A stretch of 64,000 nucleotides of DNA from FEN-1219 sp039933105 (GTDB lineage: Bacteria > Pseudomonadota > Gammaproteobacteria > Steroidobacterales > Rariloculaceae), in contig JBDTOT010000011.1 of assembly GCA_039933105.1 (NCBI GenBank), forward strand, positions 1 through 64,000, written 5' to 3'. The notes under the pieces are model-generated. The model did no database searches. It was not told the origin of the DNA and saw only the letters and a list, made by a program, of their open reading frames with translations. Shown one piece after another: positions 16,430 through 23,218 of the stretch (its first letter is position 1; each line of letters opens with the position of its first letter). The translations under genes were made by a program, and so were the position numbers.

Positions 16430-17713
16430 ATGTTTCTGACACGCAAACATCTCTCGCGAAGAACGCTGCTGAAGGGCGCCGGCGCGACCATCGCGTTGCC
16501 GCTGCTCGACGCGATGATCCCGGCGGGCACCGCGCTCGCACAGACGGCGGCAACGCCGAATACGCGCGTCGGCTTCATCTATTTCCCGCACGGAGCGCTG
16601 CAGGACCTGTGGCAGCCGAAAAAGATTGGCCGCGACTTCGACTTTCCCTACATCCTGGAACCGCTGGCGCCGCTGCGTAATTACGTGACCGTGGTGAGCG
16701 GCTTGCGCAACAAGGCGGGTGAGGGCGGTGTTCCTCACGGCAACGTCGAAGAGACATGGTTGAACGGCGTGCATCCGCGCTCGCGCAACGTGCAGACGGG
16801 CGTCGGCGTCACGGCCGATCAGGTGGCGGCGAGACACCTCATGAAGGACGTCACGCTGCCCTCGATGGAGATCTGCGGCGAGCCGGGCGGCAAGATCTCG
16901 TTCCGTACACCGGATCAGCCGCTGCCGATGGAAGGCAACCCACGCAAGGTGTTTCTGTCGATGTTCGGGCAAGGCTCCACGAAGCAGGAACGCCAATCGA
17001 TTCTCGGTACGACGACGAGCCTGCTCGACTACGTGCGTGACGCGACCGCGAGTTTGAACCGCGAGCTCGACGCGGGCGACCGCGCGAAGGTCGGCAACTA
17101 CCTCGATTCGGTCCGTGAGGTGGAAACACGCGTGCAGAAGCTCACCGCGAGCAACGAGTCCCTGGCGAATCTTCCGGACGCGCCAGGGGGTGTGCCCGAC
17201 GAGTTCGGCGAATTGCTCGACGTGCAGTTCGAGATGTTCGCGCTGGCGTGGCAGACGAACCGCACGAACGTCGTGACTATGAAGATGGTCGAGGAAGCTT
17301 CGATGCGGACGTACCCGAACCTCGGCGTCCACGAGGCGTTCCACCCGACGTCGCATTGGGGCGGGTACCCCGACCGCATCGCGAACCTGAAGCTCATTCA
17401 GAATTTCCACACGGCCACGTTCGCGAAGTTCGCCCAGCGGCTTGCGAACACGCCAGACGGTAACGGGACCCTGCTCGACCATGCCATCATCCTGTTCGGC
17501 AGCAACATGTCGAACAGCGATGCACACAACAACGATCCGCTGCCGCAGGCGTTGATCGGGCGCGGTGGCGGGTTGAAGGGCAATCAGCACGTGCACTACG
17601 CGCAAGACACCCCGCATGCCAATGTGCTCGCCACGATTCTCGAACACGCTGGCGTGCCGGAGAAAGAGTTCGCGAAGTTCGGCGACAGCACCGGCACTCT
17701 TTCCGAGGTATGA
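16430..17713 (+). CDS. Tat-exported DUF1552 family protein
   Basis: A 427-residue protein. The Tat signal LSRRTLLKGAGATIALPLLD is directly visible, followed by the DUF1552 body: GFIYFPHGALQDLWQPKK, LRNYVTVVSGLRNKAG and LGTTTSLLDYVR in the middle, and LLDHAIILFGSNMSNSDAHNNDPLPQAL near the end. The family belongs to the alkaline-phosphatase-like superfamily by fold, but no substrate is known. It is nearly always next to DUF1592 proteins, as here. The ATG at 16430 follows AAGGGGAAG; a longer in-frame extension overlapping DUF1592 is not supported. Its stop overlaps the next start by 4 bp (ATGA), so it is translationally coupled to the ankyrin gene. Confidence 0.92.
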   Translation: MFLTRKHLSRRTLLKGAGATIALPLLDAMIPAGTALAQTAATPNTRVGFIYFPHGALQDLWQPKKIGRDFDFPYILEPLAPLRNYVTVVSGLRNKAGEGGVPHGNVEETWLNGVHPRSRNVQTGVGVTADQVAARHLMKDVTLPSMEICGEPGGKISFRTPDQPLPMEGNPRKVFLSMFGQGSTKQERQSILGTTTSLLDYVRDATASLNRELDAGDRAKVGNYLDSVREVETRVQKLTASNESLANLPDAPGGVPDEFGELLDVQFEMFALAWQTNRTNVVTMKMVEEASMRTYPNLGVHEAFHPTSHWGGYPDRIANLKLIQNFHTATFAKFAQRLANTPDGNGTLLDHAIILFGSNMSNSDAHNNDPLPQALIGRGGGLKGNQHVHYAQDTPHANVLATILEHAGVPEKEFAKFGDSTGTLSEV

Positions 17714-19239
17714 GCGTGGCGCAGACGGCACTTCGAGCGGCTGTCCTGGGCGCGCTGATCGCGACGTTGCTGGCGGGCGTCGGCAGCGGCGCTCCGCCGA
17801 AGGCGGACATCAATCACCGCAACACGGACGGCAGCACGCCGCTGCAGTGGGCCGTATACGAAGGCAACGCGGGCGAAGTTCATCGCCTGCTCGCCGCGGG
17901 GGCCGATGTTTCGCTGGCTAACGACTACGGCGCCACGCCGATGAGCTTGGCCGCCGAAGTCGGCGACACCGCGATCCTCAAGCTGTTGCTAGAAGCCGGC
18001 GCGAATGCCGACTCCCCGAACGCCGACGGCCAGACGGCGTTGATGGCCGTGGCGCGCACGGGGAACGTCGATGCGGCGCGCCTGCTGCTCGATCATGGCG
18101 CTGCTGTCGATGCGCGCGAGACGTTCGGCGGTCAGACGGCGCTCATGTGGGCGTCCGCGCGCCGGCATCCAGAGATGATCGATTTCTTGATTGCTCGCGG
18201 CGCCGCGGTTGACGCTCGCTCGACGGATCGCGACTACCAGCGTCACGTGACGGCCGAAGGCCGCCCCAAGAGCCTCGACAGCGGCGGTTTCACGCCGTTG
18301 CTGTATGCCGCGCGCGAGAACTGCACGACGTGCGTGAAGGCTCTGCTCGCGCGGGGCGCCGACATCAATCTGCCGGATCCAGATGGCGTGTCGCCGCTGC
18401 TCGTCGCGATCATGAATACGAACTGGGATCTCGCGAAGACGCTCGTCGAAGCCGGCGCTGACGTCGATCAGTGGGACGTGTACGGCGAAGCCCCGCTGTT
18501 CACTGCGATCGCGCTCGATACTCGACGCGACGGCAATCACGCCTCGATTGACGCTCCGAACCAAACCGACGGCGAAGGCATGGTTCGCCTGTTGCTCGAG
18601 CACAAGGCGAATCCGAACCAGCAGCTTAATTTTCACCCGGCCAACGTGCGCGGCTCGACGAGCACGCGCGGCGCCACGCCATTGATGCGCGCGGCCGTCA
18701 ACGGCGATCTCGATCTGGTAAAACTGCTGCTCGAGCACGGCGCGGACGCGAAGCTGTACATGGCGGATCGCCAGACACCTATCCACGGCGTGCTCGCGGG
18801 CCGAGCGCCGGAGAAGCGGGCGCTCGAGATCATTCGCGCGCTGCACGACGCTGGCACGGACGTCAATGTTGTCGCGCTGATCAATCACGAAGAAGAGATT
18901 CGCGGCGGCTCCGCTCTGCATTTCGCGGTGCGCAAGCGCTACAAAGAAGTGATCAAGCAGCTCGCGTCGTACGGCAGCGACTTGAACGCGAAGGACCAGG
19001 ACGGGCTCACGGCGCTCGACTACACGCAGTCGCGCGGCTTCATGCCGTTCATGGCCAACCAAACACCCGTCTACAAAGAAGAGGCAACGCTACTGCGCGA
19101 GCTCGGGGCCACCAAGCTGCTGCATAAGGATCCTGTGTGGCCGGTGCTCGGCCCGCCCCAGGGGGTTTGGGCCGACATCTGGCCAGTAGGTGAGCCGCGA
19201 GTGCATGAGCCGGTTTACAAGCACTCGCCTGTCCAATAG
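17710..19239 (+). CDS. Exported ankyrin-repeat protein
   Basis: A 509-residue protein with a signal sequence (AAVLGALIATLLAGVGSG), then about ten ankyrin repeats from residue 38: DGSTPLQWAVYEGNAGEVHRLLAAGAD, YGATPMSLAAEVGDTAILKLLLEAGAN, and so on to DGLTALDYTQSRGFMP. Ankyrin repeats mediate protein-protein contacts. In the periplasm it is likely a scaffold for the DUF1592/DUF1552 proteins encoded just upstream. The start overlaps the DUF1552 stop (ATGA) and the 3' end overlaps the metallo-beta-lactamase-fold gene by about 35 bp, so this is a tight operon. A cysteine pair (ENCTTCVK) sits in one repeat. Confidence 0.92.
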   Translation: MSVAQTALRAAVLGALIATLLAGVGSGAPPKADINHRNTDGSTPLQWAVYEGNAGEVHRLLAAGADVSLANDYGATPMSLAAEVGDTAILKLLLEAGANADSPNADGQTALMAVARTGNVDAARLLLDHGAAVDARETFGGQTALMWASARRHPEMIDFLIARGAAVDARSTDRDYQRHVTAEGRPKSLDSGGFTPLLYAARENCTTCVKALLARGADINLPDPDGVSPLLVAIMNTNWDLAKTLVEAGADVDQWDVYGEAPLFTAIALDTRRDGNHASIDAPNQTDGEGMVRLLLEHKANPNQQLNFHPANVRGSTSTRGATPLMRAAVNGDLDLVKLLLEHGADAKLYMADRQTPIHGVLAGRAPEKRALEIIRALHDAGTDVNVVALINHEEEIRGGSALHFAVRKRYKEVIKQLASYGSDLNAKDQDGLTALDYTQSRGFMPFMANQTPVYKEEATLLRELGATKLLHKDPVWPVLGPPQGVWADIWPVGEPRVHEPVYKHSPVQ

Positions 19240-20167
19240 CGAGCGCTACTCCCGGCGGCGCTTCCTGCGTGCATCTCTAGAGATCGGCGCGGCCTCGCTC
19301 GCGTTGTTGCCTGCGCTTGCGGTGCGCGCGCAAGCCGCGGCGCAGATCACCACCACCGATCTCAACGGCCTGAAGCTCTTGCAGGGCGCGGGCTCGAACG
19401 TGCTCGCGCTGCACGGTGATGGCGGTGCACTGATGGTCGACGGCGGCCTCGCAGCCAACGCCGCCTCGCTGCTACGAGCGGTGTACGCGGCGACCGGCAA
19501 CGATCAGGTTCGGTGGCTGATCAATACGCACTGGCACGCGGAGCAAACCGGCGCCAATGAAATCGTCGGCGCGGCAGGCGGCACGATCATGGCGCAGGAG
19601 AAGACGCGCCAGTACCTGAGCCACAAGGTGTACGCCATGACGGCGGAGCGCCGCCTCGTGCCCGTGGAGCCGCTGCCTGAGAAGGCACGGCCGACCCAGG
19701 TGTTACGCGACACGGGCAGTCTCGAGTTCGCCGGCCGCAAGGTGGACTACGGCTACATGCCGGCGGCGCACACCGACGGTGATTTGTTCGTGCACTTCCC
19801 GCAGCTGAACGTATTGGCGGCCGGCGGTGTCGTGTCCGGCGAGCGCTGGCCATTGCTCGACTATCGCGATGGCGCCTGGCTCGGCGGCCGCGTGCGTGCC
19901 GTGGAATGGCTCGCCGATCTCGTGAAGCCCGACACGCGTGTAGTGCCTGCCCAGGGTAAGGTGCTCAGCGGCCGCGAAATCGTCCAGCAGCGCGACATCT
20001 ACCGCGAGCTTTTTCAGACGATGATCGGCTACCTGAACAAGGGCTTCGGCGCCGAGGATGCCGTGCGCACGAATCCGCTGAAGCGCTACGAGGGGGAGTT
20101 CGGCGACGCATCCGCGTTTCTCGACGGTGCCTATCGCAGCATGCTGATTGCGTACGTTCCGGACTGA
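19205..20167 (+). CDS. Tat-exported metallo-beta-lactamase-fold protein with altered metal motif
   Basis: A 320-residue protein. A Tat signal (YSRRRFLRASLEIGAASLALL) is followed by a metallo-beta-lactamase fold: GSNVLALHGDGGALMVDGG, then NTHWHAEQTGAN at about residue 107, and AHTDGDLFVHFPQLNVLAAGG with a retained second-site histidine. In the usual HxHxDH motif the aspartate and last histidine are Glu and Gln here, so a normal dinuclear zinc centre is unlikely. It may bind one metal or have lost catalysis. I chose the ATG at 19205; a GTG at 19190 is also possible. It overlaps the ankyrin gene and is probably the last gene of the DUF1592 operon. Confidence 0.85.
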   Translation: MSRFTSTRLSNSERYSRRRFLRASLEIGAASLALLPALAVRAQAAAQITTTDLNGLKLLQGAGSNVLALHGDGGALMVDGGLAANAASLLRAVYAATGNDQVRWLINTHWHAEQTGANEIVGAAGGTIMAQEKTRQYLSHKVYAMTAERRLVPVEPLPEKARPTQVLRDTGSLEFAGRKVDYGYMPAAHTDGDLFVHFPQLNVLAAGGVVSGERWPLLDYRDGAWLGGRVRAVEWLADLVKPDTRVVPAQGKVLSGREIVQQRDIYRELFQTMIGYLNKGFGAEDAVRTNPLKRYEGEFGDASAFLDGAYRSMLIAYVPD

Positions 20168-20178
20168 GGGGGATGAGA

Positions 20179-20190
20179 CCGCTGCAGCGG
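20179..20190 (+). terminator. GC-rich palindrome after the metallo-beta-lactamase-fold gene
   Basis: CCGCTGCAGCGG is a perfect palindrome 11 bp after the stop codon, followed by GTTTC only. It is a weak candidate end of the DUF1592 operon; with so few U residues an intrinsic terminator is not assured. Confidence 0.3.
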
Positions 20191-20354
20191 GTTTCGAGGT
20201 CGCGCCGGTAGCGCAAAGTGTAAAGGAGGCCACGCTCCGTCTGGTTTCCGCCTCGCGACGCCTCGAAGCTTGAGCGATTTAGAGCCGGTGAAATTGAGCC
20301 CAGGCGCCGGCGATGCTAGGCTCGGCGCAGTTCTTGGTTCCATGCGTTGGGCAT

Positions 20355-20377
20355 GCGGCGGCACGCGGTGCCGTCGC
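20355..20377 (+). promoter_or_regulatory. Strong hairpin in the leader of DUF6152 copy 2
   Basis: A ten-base stem (20355-20364 with 20368-20377, one G-T pair, three-base loop GCG) ends a few bases before the GGAGG ribosome-binding site of the gene at 20395. It could modulate translation or mRNA stability. No equivalent stem was seen before DUF6152 copy 1. Confidence 0.4.
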
Positions 20378-20394
20378 CAATCGGAGGCGGGCGA

Positions 20395-20799
20395 ATGATC
20401 AGGAAGACGTTGGGATGTGTTGCGGTGGCCTTTGGGCTGTTCGTCAGCGGCGAGGTTCTGGCTCATCACTCTCTCGCGGGCACGTACGACATCAAGAGCG
20501 AAGGCAAAGTGACCGGCACGCTGGTGAAGGTCGCGTTCACGAATCCGCACGGCGCAATGACGATCACGGTGCACAACGCCGACGGCACGGACACGGACTG
20601 GATCATGACCACGGGCTCGGCGAATACGCTGCAGAACCTGGGGTTTGGCAAAGACGGCCCGAATACAGTGAAGCCCGGTGACACGGTCACTATCTCGTAC
20701 TTTGCAGCCCGCAACGGCAAACCGATCGGCTTCATCCGCTCGATCACGCTGCCGGACAAGCGTGAAGTCACGCTCTCGAACGGCGGCAGCCAAGACTAA
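20395..20799 (+). CDS. Exported DUF6152 family protein, copy 2
   Basis: A 134-residue homologue of the protein at 10973: signal peptide ending LFVSGEVLA-HHSLAG, then YDIKSEGKVTGTLVKVAFTNPHGAMTITVHNADGT, VKPGDTVTISYFAARNGKPIGFIRSI. The mature protein again begins with His-His. The ATG at 20395 follows GGAGGCGGGCGA, which is better than an upstream in-frame codon at 20347. The fused A-B gene starts 18 bp after its stop, the same order and spacing as the first cassette, so the function is probably tied to module A or B. Confidence 0.85.
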   Translation: MIRKTLGCVAVAFGLFVSGEVLAHHSLAGTYDIKSEGKVTGTLVKVAFTNPHGAMTITVHNADGTDTDWIMTTGSANTLQNLGFGKDGPNTVKPGDTVTISYFAARNGKPIGFIRSITLPDKREVTLSNGGSQD

Positions 20800-20817
20800 C
20801 TAGATTCGGGGAATGCG

Positions 20818-22551
20818 ATGACGTTGCGAGCGAGAAACAGCTTGAGGCTGGTGCTTGGGTTCGTTCTTGTGCTCGGTTTGCCCTTGGTCGCAGGCGCGCA
20901 GCCCCGCCCGAACGGTCCTGATCCGTACACGCCGGCGGCGAACGCCAAGGACCTTAAATCCGTTCTTTTCAACTGGGGCTGGCACATGGTCCAGCTGCGC
21001 GGCCTGGACGAGCACGAGCTCGCGGTATCGCTCGAGTACACCGGTAAAGGCACGGTCCAGGTCGAGGGGCAGCCGTGCACGCTGACCAAGTACCGTTCGA
21101 GCAGCAACTACCAGACCCCCGGTCAGCGCATCCAATACACCTGCACGCGCGCGAGCGGTCAGGCGTATTCGACCGTCGAGGTCGTCAGCGGCGAATACGC
21201 GTGGAACGAAGATATTGCAGGCGCCGAGATCGTCGCCGGTAAGGGCAAGGCCACGCCGATGCCGAACGCCGTTCAGGAGCGTTTGATCCGCTTGTGGGCC
21301 GGGCCACAGGCCGCGCTGAAGGCGGCGCTCGCGAGTGCAGGCATTCCGATCCTGGCTACGGATCGCAATCCGGGGCAGTTGCTTGCGGCGGGCGTATCGA
21401 AGCTCGGTCAAACGTCTGTCGCCTGGAAGGGCGGCAAGCCCGTCGTCACGTTCCCGCTTCCGGGCGTGGCAGGCGCTACGGCGGTGGCCACGCTCGACAG
21501 CAAGCATTTCTGGCCCGAGAGTGTGGTGGTCAAGCACGGTTCGACGATCACGACGTTCACCTATGCCGACTACAAGGATTGGAACAACCCGCTGAACCCG
21601 ATCGAAGCGCAGTACGCCGGCAAGATCACGGAGAAGCGCAACGGCCAGGCCGTGCGCGCCCTGACGACGCTGCAAACGGAGACCGGCAGCGTGTATGTCG
21701 TCGTGCCGGTGCCCGATAGCATCCGCAGCGCAATTCCCGCCAAGGCCTCGGCGCCGGATGCGTTGACGGGCGTCGACCGGCAGGTAAAGCTCGAATCGAA
21801 AGACCCGACCCCGCGCACGGCGGCGGGCAAGCCCGATCTCAGCGGTAACTGGTTCGCCGCCGGCATGAACTGGCGCTATGGCAACCGTCGTTGCGCGCCG
21901 GAGCAGCTCGCCGGTTGCAGCGAGGCTTGGAATCAGACGCTCGACTTCGAGTTCGAGGCGCCGTCGCGGTTTGGTCCGAATCGACCGCTGTACAAACCCG
22001 AGTTCTGGGACAAGGTCCAGGAGCTCGACATGTGGACGAACAAATACGATCCCGTCATGACGTGTCAGCCCCTCGGCATCCCGCGGCACGGCGCGCCGCG
22101 CCGTATCGTGCAGAACAAGGACGACATCATTTTTTTCTACGGCCAGTACGCGGACGGCGGTGGCGGCCAGGGCGAATACCGCATCATGCCGACCGACGGC
22201 CGCGAGCACGACGCCAAGCGACGCGAGACCACGTACATGGGCTCCACCGTCGGCCGTTGGGAAGGCGAGACGCTGGTGCTCGATTCGGTCGGGTTCAACG
22301 ACTTCACTTGGCTCGCGCGCGGCGGCTTCTTCCACTCGGAGGAAATGCACGTCGTCGAACGCTTCACGCGTCAGGGCAACGAGATCCTGTACGAGGTGAC
22401 GATCGACGATCCGGAAGTACTCGTGAAACCGTGGACTATGACGCCGCGGATTTTGCGGCCGGCGCCATTCCCGGACGCCGGATTGTTACCGGAACGCGGC
22501 AATTGCGAAATCTACGAGCAAGAGGATGTCGCAACGCAGATCCGGCACTAG
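20818..22551 (+). CDS. Exported A-B fusion protein
   Basis: A 577-residue exported protein. Residues 1-310 match module A (11387-12325): TPAANAKDLKSVLFNWGWHM, KGTVQVEGQPCTLTKYR, ERLIRLWAGP, SVYVVVPVPDSIR. Residues from about 325 match module B (12336-13211): AAGKPDLSGNWFAAG, PLYKPEFWDKVQELDMW, DPVMTCQPLGIPRHGAP, STVGRWEGETLVLDSVGFND, VATQIRH. The module B signal peptide is absent at the junction and replaced by a short linker (SAIPAKASAPDALTG), as expected for a real fusion rather than a missed stop. The function is unknown. It follows DUF6152 copy 2 and is followed by an intrinsic terminator, so the two genes form a complete unit. Confidence 0.85.
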   Translation: MTLRARNSLRLVLGFVLVLGLPLVAGAQPRPNGPDPYTPAANAKDLKSVLFNWGWHMVQLRGLDEHELAVSLEYTGKGTVQVEGQPCTLTKYRSSSNYQTPGQRIQYTCTRASGQAYSTVEVVSGEYAWNEDIAGAEIVAGKGKATPMPNAVQERLIRLWAGPQAALKAALASAGIPILATDRNPGQLLAAGVSKLGQTSVAWKGGKPVVTFPLPGVAGATAVATLDSKHFWPESVVVKHGSTITTFTYADYKDWNNPLNPIEAQYAGKITEKRNGQAVRALTTLQTETGSVYVVVPVPDSIRSAIPAKASAPDALTGVDRQVKLESKDPTPRTAAGKPDLSGNWFAAGMNWRYGNRRCAPEQLAGCSEAWNQTLDFEFEAPSRFGPNRPLYKPEFWDKVQELDMWTNKYDPVMTCQPLGIPRHGAPRRIVQNKDDIIFFYGQYADGGGGQGEYRIMPTDGREHDAKRRETTYMGSTVGRWEGETLVLDSVGFNDFTWLARGGFFHSEEMHVVERFTRQGNEILYEVTIDDPEVLVKPWTMTPRILRPAPFPDAGLLPERGNCEIYEQEDVATQIRH

Positions 22552-22578
22552 CCGCCGGACGCCCGCAGTACGCATGCT

Positions 22579-22610
22579 GACGCAGGCCACTCGGCCTGCG
22601 TCGGCGTTTT
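22579..22610 (+). terminator. Intrinsic terminator after the A-B fusion gene
   Basis: A perfect ten-base stem, GACGCAGGCC at 22579-22588 with GGCCTGCGTC at 22593-22602, has a four-base loop (ACTC) and is followed by GGCG then TTTT. It lies 28 bp after the stop codon and separates the DUF6152/A-B unit from the CHRD gene. Confidence 0.75.
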
Positions 22611-22737
22611 GGCTCCCCCCCAAACGCACGCCCCGGCTCGATCCAGCGCGGCGGGTGCCGCCCAGAATCGCCTATACTTCCAGCGTAACGAACTGCAACT
22701 AACTACAACTCTCTCGATACAAACGGGGAATCTCCGA

Positions 22738-23184
22738 ATGCGCCGAAGATTCGTGATTGCGCTGGTCACCTGCCTCGTCACGATCAGCACGACGGGTCTC
22801 GCTCAACGCCCCGAAGTTTTCAACGCGCGCCTCGACTGGGTGCCGATCGGTGGCACGGAGCGCAACGACGTCGCGGGCGAAGGGGCCTTGAGCGCAAAGC
22901 TCAGCGGCACGAATCTCACGATCACTGGATCGTTCACGGGACTGCCGGCCAAGGTCACGGGCGCGAAATTGCACGCCGGCGTTGCCACGGGCGCTCGCGG
23001 GCGCGGCTTGGTTGTCGCCGATCTCCAGGTCGCTGGCGGTGCGAGCGGCACCGTGGCGGGCGACGTGCGCCTGAGCGCGGAGCAGGTGGCCGAGCTCAAG
23101 GCCGGGCACCTCTACGTGCAGATCTATTCCGAAAAAGGCGTGCTGCCAGACCACAGCACTCTTTGGGGTTGGCTACTGCCCTGA
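22738..23184 (+). CDS. Exported CHRD-domain protein
   Basis: A 148-residue protein: signal peptide ending STTGLAQ, then one CHRD domain (FNARLDWVPIGGTERNDVAGEGALSA..., GSFTGLPAKVTGAKLHAG, LKAGHLYVQIYSEKG). CHRD domains were named from chordin. In bacteria they occur in secreted proteins of unknown role, often beside cytochromes and quinoproteins. The ATG at 22738 has GGGGA upstream. It lies 34 bp before the PQQ dehydrogenase, so it is probably a partner subunit or chaperone of that enzyme. Confidence 0.85.
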   Translation: MRRRFVIALVTCLVTISTTGLAQRPEVFNARLDWVPIGGTERNDVAGEGALSAKLSGTNLTITGSFTGLPAKVTGAKLHAGVATGARGRGLVVADLQVAGGASGTVAGDVRLSAEQVAELKAGHLYVQIYSEKGVLPDHSTLWGWLLP

Positions 23185-23218
23185 CGACGGCCGCGACAAA
23201 GAATAGAGGCTCATCTCA

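Noticed and set aside
20800..22350. 516-codon minus-strand frame opposite the A-B fusion
   Set aside because: Shadow of a gene whose plus-strand protein has two homologues in this window.
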